Of a DNA stretch of 64,000 nt, positions 23,525-35,452 are shown one piece after another. Made by a program: the position numbers and the translations under genes. Within the stretch, counting starts at the first letter, position 1. Each line of letters begins with the position of its first letter. The DNA is from Formicarius rufipectus (lineage: Eukaryota; Chordata; Aves; Passeriformes; Formicariidae): the NCBI GenBank assembly GCA_013399695.1, contig VXAU01006145.1, positions 2,411 through 66,410 of the forward strand, read 5' to 3'. A model generated the notes under the pieces. It was not told where the DNA came from and made no database searches. It saw only the letters and a list, made by a program, of their open reading frames with translations.

Positions 23525-24620
23525 AGATTGGGCTTTTTCCTGTGTGTGGTTAGGTTATTTTAGGAGAGAGGAACTGAAAAATAGTGGGTGCTGAAGAATT
23601 ATAGCCAATATGTGAACCACAAGAAACATCCCTGATTCTCAAGCAATATGCAGGAAGTGTTACATACCAAGCATGCACTAGCTTAAATTAAAGACTTAGT
23701 TTTGCTGACCTGTAAAAGACCAAAATGACAAAATCACTGCTTGGTTATGACTTTAAAAGCTTAAGACAATGTGAAGGCACTAGTTGCATGCAGAAGGGGT
23801 ATTGTGGCGCTTGTTTTTTAATAAGTAGGTATCTGCTTGATTGTACATCTATCCATGCGCTTCTAAGATAAAAATTATTGTAAGAATCTCAAACTGTTTT
23901 CACTTAGGTCCCTCCATCTAACACAGGAGGCTACATACTAGATGAGGATATATTACACAAAGAAGTAAAACAGGCTTTTTTTTTTTTTTTTTTAACTGCC
24001 AAATAAAGCATCAGGGAAGTCTAGTTTTACTATCATGTTTTACAAAGCACTATGGCTTAAACTAGCCCCAGATGCACAGTTCAGATCCATGCACCTCATC
24101 TCTCTTTCCTACTTTATATGAGGTGATAATATCTTTTATTCACAAAGCTGCAAAAGATGTCCTTGAATGTACCAACCACAGACATTTATATCTTTAAGAC
24201 TTGATTATAAAATACTCCCCCAAGATCTGATAGACAGGGACCAATCCAACTTTATAAAAGTTTCATTAGCTCTGGAGAAAGTGTCTCCATCTTAACAGCC
24301 AAAATAACTTATTTAGAACCTCTGTGCTGGGATACTATTTATTAACCATAATGTAAAGATCAGACTTGATCTATTGAGTGTTATTAAAGAGATATTAAAC
24401 CCAGGAACATGTCTGAACTCAATGCAGTTATTTTTGGTCTGTGGTAGAGATTAGGGAACTCACTGTGGGTGGTGAGTCTGGGAGAAGCCCATCTAATGAG
24501 GCACCATGTGCACCACTAAAAGACAATCCCTGCCACAGAAAGCTTGTTGTGTAACAGCCCCATTGTACTCTGATAGAGCTTTGCTCTCTGTTTTCTATGA
24601 AGTCTTCCTGGGTGGCTGTC
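23525..24620. other. Unannotated non-coding DNA
   Basis: AT-rich, with an 18-base T run at 23976-23993. No gene recognised. Confidence 0.5.
23976..23993 (+). repeat. Poly-T run
   Basis: 18 consecutive T, with no recognisable element attached on either side. Confidence 0.85.
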
Positions 24621-25584
24621 TGTATTGGGTTTCCACAGCCAGGTTTTTGTAGCAAGGGGACTACAGGGGCGGCTTTTGTGAGAAGCTGTCAGAAGCTTCT
24701 CCCATGTCAGGTACGGTCAGTGCCAGCCAGTTCCAGGATGGATCCGCTCCTGGTAAAGACCAAGCCAAGAAGGAATGATAGTAACACCCCTGTGATAGGA
24801 CATTTAAGAAGGAAAAAACAGTTGTTGTGCAGATGAAAATTGCAGCCAGAGAAGAGGGAGTTGAGAACATATGAACAGGTCTGCAAACACCAGGGTCAGT
24901 GGAGAAGGAGAGGGAGGAGGTGCTCCAGGCACCTGAGCTGAGGTTCCCCTCTAGCACATGGTGCAGACCATGGTGAAGCAGCTGTGCCCCTGCAGCCCGT
25001 GGAGGACTATGGGGGTGCAAAGACCCACCTGCAGCCCATGGAAGAGACCCATGACATAGCAGGTGGATGACCAAAGGAGGCTGTGACCCCGTGGGAGGCA
25101 CATGCTGGAGCAGAGTCCTGTCAGGGACCTGCTGACTGCTGGGGAGAGTAGCCCACACTGAAGCAGGTTTTCTGGATAGCATCTGTGGTTCTGTGGAGGA
25201 CTCATGCTGGAGCAACCTGTGCTTGAAGGACTGCACCCTGTAGAAAAATGACCCATACTGAAGGAGCTTGTGAAGAACTGTTGCCAGTGGGATGGACTCA
25301 CACTGGAGAAGTTCATGAAGGTCTATCTCCCTTGGGAGGGATCCCACAGGGACCAGGGGAAGAACTCCTCTCCCTGAGCAGTGGCAGAAACAACAACTAA
25401 TCATTATCCCCATTTCCTCTCTCCCTGGACCACTGGTGGGGAGGAGGTAGAACGTGGAAGGAGGGGTGGAGAAAAGGTGTTTTTAAGATTTGTTTTACTT
25501 CTTATTCTCCTGTCCTTATTCTGTTAGTAATAGATTTAATTAATATCCCCTCTTTGTAGTCAGGGTCAGGGTCAACCCATTACA
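24621..25584 (+). mobile_element. Solo-type LTR of an avian endogenous retrovirus
   Basis: Starts TGTATTGGGTTT and ends GTCAACCCATTACA, so it has TG...CA termini typical of retroviral LTRs. The body matches an LTR family widespread in birds. The 5' part reads 'ggtttttgtagcaagggg' and 'cagttccaggatggatcc', and the middle (about 24960-25340) is a degenerate tandem array of roughly 40-bp units around 'tggaggac...catgctggagca'. The 3' part has the 'ttttaagatttgttttactt' stretch. No internal viral genes flank it. The 5-bp flanks are CTGTC (24616-24620) and TTATC (25585-25589), 3 of 5 matching with two transitions, a possible decayed target duplication. The assignment is from memory of the family, perhaps ERVL-like. 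Confidence 0.78.
24960..25340 (+). repeat. Degenerate tandem units inside the LTR, about 40 bp each
   Basis: Repeated words of the type 'ctggagca' and 'tgaaggac/gtggaggac' recur about every 40 bases. Such arrays are normal for this LTR family. They keep a minus-strand frame open for 250 codons (24661-25413) with recurring LLQ/LLQHGS and SPWAAGGS-like words. Confidence 0.7.
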
Positions 25585-25763
25585 TTATCTAACCACATAT
25601 CTAGAGAAGAAAGAACTACACTTACACCTAGAGCAAGAGATATTGTGGTAGTGAGACAGACAGATGGGGGAGTACTGTGCACCAGAGAGATTTTATGACA
25701 AGTGTAACATGAAGTAATTAATCACTTNAAAAGTAATTAGTCTGCTCGGGTAATGCAGTGCTG

Positions 25764-25785
25764 GTGGGGGGGGGGGGTGGGGGGA
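25764..25785 (+). repeat. Poly-G run
   Basis: About 20 G in 22 bases, broken by two T. It lies in the interval missing from the second copy of the misassembled block, so it may have caused the assembly break. Confidence 0.85.
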
Positions 25786-26106
25786 AATGTTAATAGCAAA
25801 TTTTCAGCAGTACAGTTCAACTTTTCCAACCTGTTTAAATAGTTGTCGTATAAAATTAGCAATCTGGTCGCATTCATATAGGTCACAAAAATATTTATAG
25901 TTCAGGCCTCTTCACATTAACCTCAAGGCAACTTGGCACTGCTGTCAGGAATTCTTTTGTACCAATAAGGGACTCTTAGGTGCTCCTACTAGAGAAGTAT
26001 GATTGTGCTAATTAAGTATCTGCAGGAGAGGGAAAACTGCCATTTCATATAGATTATACTATAATGTTCCTGCTTAAGTTAGTGGAATCATTTCCTCATT
26101 TATTAC

Positions 26107-26160
26107 AATAGCTGTAATTATAATAGCTGTATCATCATTAATAGCTGTATAATGGCTGTG
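26107..26160 (+). repeat. Four diverged copies of AATAGCTGTA
   Basis: AATAGCTGTA occurs three times and a variant (AATGGCTGTG) once within 54 bases. The same block appears again at 26583-26636, only because of the assembly duplication. Confidence 0.7.
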
Positions 26161-26205
26161 CAGTTATTAATACTGAGGTACAAAATCAATTTAAATTGTC
26201 AGAAN

Positions 26206-26336
26206 GTGGAAGGAGGGGTGGAGAAAAGGTGTTTTTAAGATTTGTTTTACTTCTTATTCTCCTGTCCTTATTCTGTTAGTAATAGATTTAATTAATATCC
26301 CCTCTTTGTAGTCAGGGTCAGGGTCAACCCATTACA
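26206..26336 (+). mobile_element. Second, probably artefactual, copy of the LTR 3' end
   Basis: Identical by eye to the last 131 bases of the LTR (25454-25584). It begins immediately after a single N and is part of the redundant contig described for 25454-26680. It should not be counted as a separate insertion. Confidence 0.8.
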
Positions 26337-26680
26337 TTATCTAACCACATATCTAGAGAAGAAAGAACTACACTTACACCTAGAGCAAGAGATATTGTGG
26401 TAGTGAGACAGACAGATGGGGGAGTACTGTGCACCAGAGAGATTTTATGACAAGTGTAACATGAAGTAATTAATCACNTTGTGCTAATTAAGTATCTGCA
26501 GGAGAGGGAAAACTGCCATTTCATATAGATTATACTATAATGTTCCTGCTTAAGTTAGTGGAATCATTTCCTCATTTATTACAATAGCTGTAATTATAAT
26601 AGCTGTATCATCATTAATAGCTGTATAATGGCTGTGCAGTTATTAATACTGAGGTACAAAATCAATTTAAATTGTCAGAA

Positions 26681-29600
26681 CTTTCGTTATTATCCAGTAG
26701 TTATTAAGATATCTTTTACCTACAACTTTTATTTGCCCACCAAGAATAGTGAAGAGCATATAGAAAAGATGATAAAATCACTGAAGTAAATTCTAATTTT
26801 CCAGAAAATCTAAGCATAACTTCAGCAAGTAATTTTCAACCCTTTTGTATTACAAACTCACATCAGTTCAGCAAACCTGCCCATCTAGTCATTATCAAAG
26901 AAAGAGTGGACTCCTGTGATAGTCCTGATGGCCACATCTATGCTCTGCACTCTTTTGTTATTTTTCCTTCATCCACTGCAGTTTCTCCTTTACTGGAACT
27001 CTTGGAGTCTTTTATTCTGGTAAGTGGAATCTAATGATCAATATACAAACTGATTTTCTTGATGAACCAGTTTACCACGTGAGCCCTGATACTTTATGCT
27101 TCTTGCAGATGGGGAATACAATATTGTGGAATTGCACTGAACAATCCACCTACCTTCTGAAGCACAATGGCTTCACTGTCTCCTATGAAGGCATCAGATG
27201 CTCAAGCTTATCACCTGTCACACAACTATGAATTCATCCGTCTTTGCAGAAGGTGATGTTACTTCCACCTACTTGAAGGGTTGCCTTCAATTGTATATGA
27301 ATGAACATGATTACAGCCATGACAACACAACACCATCACACATCAGGAACTCTTCTTTGAACAAAGGGCATGTAGCTGGGTCACACAAGAAACATACCTT
27401 ATATTCATGTGTAGGGGAAGGCCTAAAGAATTTTGGAAAAAGAGACCAGGAGCAAAGTCATAAATATTCATCTAGACAACAATTCACTCTCTGTCCTTAT
27501 CTGAAGGAATTCAAGGAAAAAGAATGATGATTAATAAGCTGTGAGTCAAACTTTTTTTTTAATTTTTTTTTTTTCTACTGATCTGTATCCTGTATATGAG
27601 GGACATTCTTCCAGGAAACAGAACGTTCATATGGACAGTCTTTTAGATATCAGAACAGTATAAATGAACATGAATATCTCCTATCATTGCCTCATATTAA
27701 AATTTTACTTTCAGACTGTCACTCTGATCAAAATTGACAAATGGGATTTTTTTTTTTAATGAATCAAAAGTCTAGATGGCTGCATGTATATTAATTCATA
27801 GTCTAAGACTGTGCAGTGAACATGTCTTGGAAGAAATGCTATCTTAGCCACATCTCAAGGACAGTACAATCTAATGCTCATATGTATTAAAGCAGGGACA
27901 AGTGTCACGTGTTTGAGAGTGGCCCCATGAATTAAGGGACCTAAACTGAAGGGAACGATTATCACCAAGTATTGCTACCTTACACCAGATGAAAGAAGCA
28001 AGAAACAGTAGTGCAGGTTAGACGGTTTTGCATTGGGTAAAGAAATTTTCCATGTTGGGGGATGCTATGCCTGCAATTTAATCTGTGTTTTATTTAATTC
28101 ATTCTGGTTGCCTTCTCTTTTGATGTTTGACATCCAAGATTCACAGGCCCATAATGACATGCATTAGTTAATTAGTTAATGTTTCTAAAGCACTTTGAAA
28201 ATGTAAAGCACTGCGTTGAGCACTACATATGAGAAATTGATATGAGGATACATTTAACTGTAGGAGTGGGAAATACACTTTTCAGATATGGTAATAGGGG
28301 AGAGATAAATATTTTTGCATAATTAAGCTAGACTGTATTCTGCTCCCTGTAAATATACAAGAGATATATTTGTGTCATACCATGCAGCTACAGCATCACT
28401 TAGATTATATAAGTAGAAAAACACTGTTCTCATGCTCATTGGAAAGAACACCACAAATCTACTGTTATGTGTAAAAGATGCACAGCTTTATGAGAGCAGA
28501 AAATTTGAAGAGACTGTAGAGTCCATGTACTATACATAAGCTACGTGGACATGATACTGCATTTTTCTTTTGAGTGCCATAAGATAGCAACTACTCTTCA
28601 TTTTGTGGTGCAGAGAGGGCTAAAGGGGAGCCAGAAGAAAAAGGAAATTTTGTATAGGTTTATGTTGCCTTACTGAAGTAGTTATAGAGACTTTTTAAGG
28701 ACATCTAAAAAGTATCACCTGAGTCAAGGTGTTCTGAGACGCATCATTTAAGATGTAGGCATCTCTATGCTGGCAACTTGTACAGGAACTTGCTGCAACA
28801 TGCACTTACACATGTTACCCCGTGCACTGATGAGCCTGAGTTAGACATGGAAATCATGACTAAGGATGTGAACAGCAGGTACGTGAAAAAACATGAACAG
28901 CTATCAGCTGTCATTACTCACACTAGCATAGGGCAGCTCATATTCAGTCCAGGTTCTAGTATTAGAAAGTTTTGGCAGTTCCATGCAGGATAGCAGCATG
29001 TCATGCAGGCATGAAGGCATTTTAAAAAAGAATTAAGGGTCCCACTGTGTTTTTCTAGTGCAGTAGCTGGCCCATTATGATACATTTTTCCCAACTAACA
29101 ACCTCTGTATTCTACATATACCAGGCACTGATGAGACCAGATAAGAATTCTTCTTTATGTTATTGCTGAAGATAAACCCCACAATTGTTAGGAAAATGGT
29201 GAGAAAATTGTAGCGGTTGCAGTACAGCAAGTGCACACCCTGTGTCAAAGCAGTGTAGGTTACACAATCCTATGTTCTAGCTGAATGTCCACAAAAAGAG
29301 AAACAAAGATAAATGCCTGTATTCACAGAAAGTAGGTTCAGTACAGTCTTCTAAGAGAGCCTCTGAGTACTCCTAAAACTCAGATACTGGTTTATCAGAA
29401 AACTTTCCTTTCAAGACAACACATCAAGGGCCAACAGAAATCTATTTGTGAGAAATTAAAAGAGAAAGAAGAGGAAAAGTCAAAACCAACAATATTTGGG
29501 AAATGTAAAAATATTAAAATAGTCTTTTTCACTACAATTAACTATTTTGGCTTTATTTTTGTGAAGTAGTGTCTAGGAATTTGGAAAAAAAAATAGTGCA

Positions 29601-31889
29601 GCTCAATGACTTGAATTAGAAAAATTTAGCTGGCATGTATCTGTTCATCTCCACAATATGCCTCAATTTCACTAGATGAACAACTTCTGATGAAAAAAAC
29701 AATTTTTTTTTTCTCCTAGTAGATTCTAACTCATCAAAACTATTTTATCTTTGCAAAATATATGAAAATATATCACAGTTGTATATTCAATTATTAAGTA
29801 TAACAATGTTTTTGGGGTTTTTTATCCATAGGGTTCTTCATCAAAGTGAATGTACAAACTATGTTGATTCATGCTACATCCTTCTGTATATTATCAGTTG
29901 TACCATCTCATTTTCAACTCCTTGCACAGTTAAGGACTGATTTTTATGGCAAACAGTGTATTCAGTCCTCACTTTCTTTAAAGACTGAAGAAAACTAAGT
30001 CTTTGCCAAGAAGTTCATTAAGTCTTATCTGTGTTTTCGGTTGACTTTTTGCTAATATGAGAGAAAAATCAGACTCTACAGCTGCCAGTGACTAAGTTTC
30101 CATATCCTCTGGTGGGGTGAGGACTTTTTCCTATGAACTTCTGGAATTATTACTTTTTCCAGAAACATTTAAGGTTTGCTGTGGGCTCTGGTAGAACTTG
30201 AGTTTTGCATCTAGTAGAGAATAGGACATGTCTAGTGGAAACAAGGAAGGACATATTCCAGGAGCTATAGATGACCATTCATCCAGAGTCTACTCCAGAA
30301 TTGCCACACTCCTGGAAATCCATTTTAGTCAACTTGCCCTACATATATCTTTTCAGATATAATGAAATTGTTTTGCAATTTTAAGAGCCTCTCTTGATAG
30401 TCTGTTCTTTTCAGGTCTTTTCAAAAAGTAGCATTTTTTATTTCCTAGCCTGTGCTGTTCAAGAACAGCCTGCTACCCTTTCCTACAAGTGCTAACTGCT
30501 CAATGCCTCACTTATGCAACAAGCTTTTCAGTCTTCCCTCAAGCTACAAATAACTAAATTAACAAAACTGCTAGTACTGAAGAAAACAGAGCTGGAAACT
30601 TAATTCTTGATTGAGTAGCACAAGCACAAACCTTCGAAAACAGTTAATATATTTTGTCACAATTTTTCCTAGTGCAAAAATTTGTCTGTTTTGCAAAGGA
30701 GCATTTATTGATAAGTTGACATTATTTGCGTAACAGATACATCTGAACATGAGTGGTTAAAGTTTCTTTATCAGCATTTTTATAGCAAGCATAAAATATA
30801 GCTGATGGCTTCTTTTGAAAAATTTTGTAACAGATGACTGTGATCACCTGCACCACAGCAACAAATGTTACATTAGGGGCAGCAAAGGGAGGCAAGACAT
30901 CCAGTTTTCCTTATACATAGAACAGCTTTATTTCCAGCCCAGAAAAACTACTTTGGAATCACCCTTTTCAAGTTTACCTTTCTTTACTTGCTGTGAACTA
31001 CCACATGAAGTCAATCAGTATATCTCTGTAAAGAAAGAGATTAGCCTTCCAACTCTGATATATCATATTTTATCTTGTGCTTTTCCTGCACTACTCCATT
31101 ATATCTGTTACAGTTCTCCCACAACTGGAGATTCTAATATATGTCATAATTATCCCTGGGCAAGTACCCACTTTAATTTTGTTTTCACATTTTACAAAGA
31201 TGTTCTGTAAATAAATCTGAAACTAATGTTGTTGTTTTTTTTCTTTTTCCTGGAGACAACTACTTTCTCTGCCTTAAAAAAAGACTACCCAAGCTCAATT
31301 TTACTCATAACTTTCCTAGAAGCTACTAGAATGCAAAGTACTGTCCTAAAAGTTTTTGGTGCACCTTTTTGATATAAGGCTGACCCATGGTATAACAGGT
31401 CCCTTAACAGCAGCAAATGTATTGGCACATATGTATGCAATAAGGAGGAAGAGGTTTAGGGTAAAAAAAGATAATAATTGGGTATCAGAGACTAGTGATG
31501 CTAAAACCTCTAATGTATAAGAATGCATTACACTAAGACACTACCGTTATAAATTATGACAATCTATGACACTTAATGCCATAAATTTAAGTGGCAAACA
31601 CTGTAGCAGGTGCTCTTTAGTTCTGCGTTATAGACAACAGCAAAGAAAAAGATCTTAAAAAAAACAGTGGCCAGCTGTGTGGTAAATATTTTGGAATCTA
31701 TATTGTCAGACAGTCAGCAATAAACAAGCAATGTGTTACTAGTAAAGCAAAATCTATTAATCTCTCTTTTAGACAGTTTCTCACTTACTGTAGAGTTCCT
31801 TACTAATCCCCATTTTAATCAATGTAACCAGTAATTCCCTGTACTTCTCTGAAGTCCGGACAAATTAGATTGACTTTTAGTTCTCTTAA
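26681..31889. other. Unannotated AT-rich non-coding DNA
   Basis: About 5.2 kb without recognisable genes. T runs lie at 27552-27575 and 27750-27760, and a possible old LINE/SINE tail at 28176-28213. Frames of 109 codons (27198-27527) and 131 codons (30815-31210) have no recognisable domains, and no exon-like boundaries were seen. Confidence 0.55.
28176..28213 (+). mobile_element. Possible ancient LINE/SINE 3' tail
   Basis: 'taatgtttctaaagcacttt' followed by 'gaaaatgtaaagcactgc' resembles the 3' tail shared by old amniote retroposons of the L2/MIR kind (taaagcactttgag...). It is short and diverged, and no body was identified. Confidence 0.3.
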
Positions 31890-31944
31890 CAAAAAAAACA
31901 AACAAACAAACAAAAAACCAAACAAACAAACAAAAAAAAAAAAC
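31890..31944 (+). repeat. (CAAA)n low-complexity tract
   Basis: About 55 bases of A and C with CAAA units and A runs. It has the opposite orientation to most of the T/G-rich tracts in the window. Confidence 0.88.
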
Positions 31945-33151
31945 CACCTAAAAATTCTTACCTGAGATTGTTCTGGTGTGATCTCTCAACCCTTTGTTTT
32001 ATGCTGTTTACCTCAATTTCCTTTGTGTAGTCAATATTTTCTAACTTTTCTCCTGATTGAGTCACACTTAAAAATACATATTAATCTGTTACCTGTTTGG
32101 TTTTTGTTTTGTTTTGTTTTCTTATCTTCAAGGTAGCTAACCTTTATATTATTCCACTCATATTTCTTAACATCTTTTGTCTGATTAAGATTTTATATTC
32201 CAATATTTTGTGAAGGACATAATCTTTTTCTCTCCCCATCTCCTGCACACAACATATATTAAGCTTACTGAGATTTGTTTTAGCAAACCTGCCTTTGCCT
32301 TTGTACTCAGTATTGGTCCCATTAACAAATGAAGCAGATCTACTTTTGAATCTGTTCTGGATAAAAGATAATTTTAAGCACATGACAACCGTCTGCCTTC
32401 TCTGTGTTCTGTTAAGAAATGAAGACACTTTTTTCTAGAGCAAGACATAGGTTGAATTCTTGCTTTATCCCAATGGTTTCTATTCACTAAAGTACAGGAT
32501 TCCTTCTTGTTTTCTCTTCCCCTATTTCTTACAGTTTCCTGCTTAAGCTTACTGCTTTTTTTTAAAAAAAATCATTATTCAGAATAGAATTTGAGATCAT
32601 TCCTGACAATTTTTTTTCTTGGACTGGAGAGTGGATTCCAGGGAGTTTTTGCACCTTTGAGGAAACTGACTTCTTTGAGATATAAGTTCCTAAACTCTTG
32701 ATTCCAGTTAATTTCTCTTAATTTCTGTAAGTATCCCTTTGTAATTGAAAACACACATGTAAAGCTAAGCTAAAATTTCAAGACCTGCTCCAAATTTCTG
32801 AATAGTCATTTTGAAAGTTTATGTTTTAGTGTTTAATATTTATTTTAAAAAATGAGATATTAGCTGTAACCTTCTGCGTTTACAAGAAATTGGAAGTACT
32901 TACAGTACATTTTTTTTCTACTCTTTCTTCAAGAACACCTTGAGGGGTTATATTGCTGTCACAGGTGACTCATAGTGAAGACAGATGTGTGTGTGTTTTG
33001 TCTTTGAATCAGAGTCAGTCATAGATGTAATAGAAATCAAAATCTTTCATTTGCAACTTGATCTAATAAAATACAATTACAGTACCATCAACATTGAGAA
33101 ATCTCCCATACAGCCTAGTGAGCACCCCGGGGGGTATGTTTTTAGTGTGGT
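31945..33151. other. Unannotated non-coding DNA
   Basis: AT-rich, with a short (TTTTG)n tract at 32097-32121. No gene recognised. Confidence 0.5.
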
Positions 33152-33224
33152 GCACAGTAAATTAACCACTAAGCACTCATTAATGCTAATGAGAGCTCCA
33201 TGGTTAATTTCCTGAGCACTGTGC
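33152..33224. repeat. 73-bp near-palindrome (hairpin/cruciform candidate)
   Basis: The left arm is GCACAGT (33152-33158), AAATTAACCA (33159-33168), CTAAGCA (33169-33175) and CTCATTA (33176-33182). The loop is ATGC (33183-33186). The right arm is TAATGAG (33187-33193), AGCTCCA (33194-33200), TGGTTAATTT (33201-33210), a 7-base bulge, and ACTGTGC (33218-33224). Blocks of 7, 10 and 7 bases pair perfectly, and the CTAAGCA/AGCTCCA segment pairs only at AGC. It contains several TAAT cores and GTTAAT half-sites, as bound by homeodomain proteins. It could be a structured RNA, a regulatory element, or a miniature inverted-repeat element. Function is unknown. Confidence 0.6.
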
Positions 33225-34881
33225 TGAAAAGATACCTGTAGGTATTGGTTTTAAGCCTGGATACCATACATTTAGTCTAATAAAAGGTACTGTAAAAAGT
33301 GAACAGACTTCCCAATTCAACTATTAAAGCTGTCCTTATAGTATTACTTACACAAAGCAAGTTAATCAATCTGCTAAAGAAAATAAAGTTGATGCAGATT
33401 AATAGGAGACATTTTCAAATATGGAACACATATATATGCATATATGTGCATATATATGCACACAAGTGGAAAATCAAGTATGCAAAATGAAGCACACAAT
33501 ATATTTTAAGTCTGTGATTAAAGATCTTCTCTCCTGCCCTGATAACTGCAGTCATCAGACAAAATGGGACAAATTTCTAATGCACAGCACAAAGCTGTTA
33601 TGAGTCTGACAGTTCAATCAGAGTTTATATGCACCATTATTTTTATTCTTAATTCCATTTCAGTGGTGAAAGTCACTTAGCTGAAGTTTCTATTCTCTTT
33701 TAAACTGTATATTGAATGCTTATACTTCAAGATATAATAACAAATTTTAAGTGGAAGTTACATCTGTTACATTCTTAATGACATATTTCCAACTCGTGCT
33801 GCAACAGCCATCTCTGATTACACCATCGTTAGCTAAGTTGTCCATGAGATGAGACAATGCTATTAAGCAACAGGATCAGATCTCAAGGAAATGTTTTGTA
33901 ATTTCATTAAAATGGAATATAATTTTTCTTCCCATGCATTGATCAGGACATGTAGGACAGCAGCCCCACAACCCTTACAGTTTAAATAGATTTAACTTAA
34001 TAAATAATGAAACACATTTAAAAATATCTTATTTAGGTATAGATAAATGTTGATTATGTTTATATTTCTACAATGGTCATGTTGCTGTAATACCTTTGCC
34101 AGCTTTCACTCATCTCTCCATAATTAAACTCTTAATTAACATATTCTTTCCTTAATCTTTATTGTTGAATACATGAGAACAGAAACCCTCCAATATGTTT
34201 TCCTTTCCATGGACAGTTCCACCACCATTCAACACTTGTGGTTTGGAACTGGCACCTCCCATCCTTTAGCTCCTTGAAAATTTTGCAGTAGAGAGAGAAG
34301 GAAGCTTTTTAACATTTTACTTTTATTCTTTTATTATGTATCTCTTCAGCTAGATACGTTATAAACAGGTTGTATCAATTTTCCTCTAGGTTATCATTCT
34401 CTCAGCACAGAAGAGTGCTGTTATGAAGTCTTCAGCAATTGCCCACAGTACAAGCAAATCCTTACATTTTATTATTTAATTTTATTGCATGACACTAGTC
34501 ACTAATCAGAACCACTGTGCAGGTAAAGTATAAAAGAAGAGTCTCTCCCAAAAAATTTACAATGAGACCTCAAAATAAATTGCTCAGTGGAAGGTTTTTT
34601 GGTAGAAGCTTTACCATGGCCTCACTAATGGGCTCCAGCTATTACACACATAATTCTGTGCTCACTGAAATTGTGGGAGTTCTTCAGCCTGCACAAAGTC
34701 TAGAGTAAAAATACTGATTAGACAGATTCACTCAGATGTAAATTTGAACAATTAAGTCATCAACTCAAAGCAGTTTCAAAGACATCTAATTATGTTTAAA
34801 TAATTTTAAAATTGTACAATTTCTCTATTAGATACTAAGTAAAGATGTAGTTGTTTCAGTAGTATGTTGGTGCACTGCTTT
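33225..34881. other. Unannotated AT-rich non-coding DNA
   Basis: It contains an alternating AT/GC microsatellite-like tract (33428-33464, ATATATGC units). No gene recognised. Confidence 0.5.
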
Positions 34882-35452
34882 TGGCTGGGAGAAAGCTCAT
34901 TTTCTTCACAGTATCTGGTATGGAGCTACATTTTAGATTTATGCTGAAAACAGTGTTGATAACACAGGGATGATTTTGCTACTGCTGAAGAGAGCTTGCA
35001 GAGTGTCAAGGCCTTTTAGGCTTCTCAACCCACCCCACCAGCGAGTGGTCTGGGTGTGCACAAGCAGTTGGGAGATCAGGTGATCCCAAATGGCCAGATG
35101 AATATTCCACACCATAAGGTGTCATGTTCCCCTTATAGAGCTGGGAGAAGAAGAAAGAGGAATGGATGGAACATTTCAGTATTGGCATTTATCTTCCCAA
35201 GTCACTTACACACGATGGATTCTGGCTTTCCTGGGGATGGCTGAGCACCTGCCTGCCAATGGGAAGTGGTGAATTAATTCTTTGTTTTGCTTTTCTTGCA
35301 TGTGTGGCTTTACTTTACTTGTCACACTCTCTTTAACTCAACCAATGAGTTTTCTCACTTTTACAGTTCTGATTCTCTCCCCAGTCCTGATCTAAGGGAG
35401 TGATTAAGTGGTTGTGTGGGGGTAAGTTTCTGACTGGGGTTAAACTATATCG
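34882..35452 (+). mobile_element. Solo-type LTR of a second avian retroviral family
   Basis: Starts TGGCTGGGAGAAAG and follows a known bird LTR family in order. Blocks include 'aaaacagtgttgataacaca', 'agagtgtcaaggcctttt', 'ccaccagcgagtgg', 'tattccacaccata', 'tatcttcccaagtcactta', 'cctggggatggctgagcacc' and 'actggggttaaac'. Length (about 570 bp) fits a complete LTR. The polyadenylation hexamer expected before 'gctggga' reads TTATAG here, so the signal is lost. No viral genes adjoin it. The last dinucleotide is decayed and no clean target duplication was found. The family name was not fixed from sequence alone. Confidence 0.82.

Larger units (their letters stand above)
25454..26680. other. Misassembled duplicated block with three single-N joins
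   Basis: Bases 25454-25725 (272 bp) are repeated at 26206-26477, and bases 26003-26204 (202 bp) at 26479-26680, with no differences seen by eye. Single Ns lie at 25728, 26205 and 26478, exactly at the copy edges. The order is A-N-B-N-A'-N-B'. A continues leftward into unique sequence and B' continues rightward, so the simplest true order has one A and one B. Dropping 26205-26680 restores a continuous sequence. The block includes the last 131 bases of the LTR and its flank. Confidence 0.9.

Noticed and set aside
23112..23563. Frames up to 123 codons that look like multi-pass membrane proteins
   Set aside because: The hydrophobic W/F/V/G/L composition comes entirely from T/G-rich repeats.
30815..31210. 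131-codon plus-strand frame
   Set aside because: Longest plus-strand frame in the window, but the product has no recognisable family, its start is arbitrary, and no splice or promoter context is visible.
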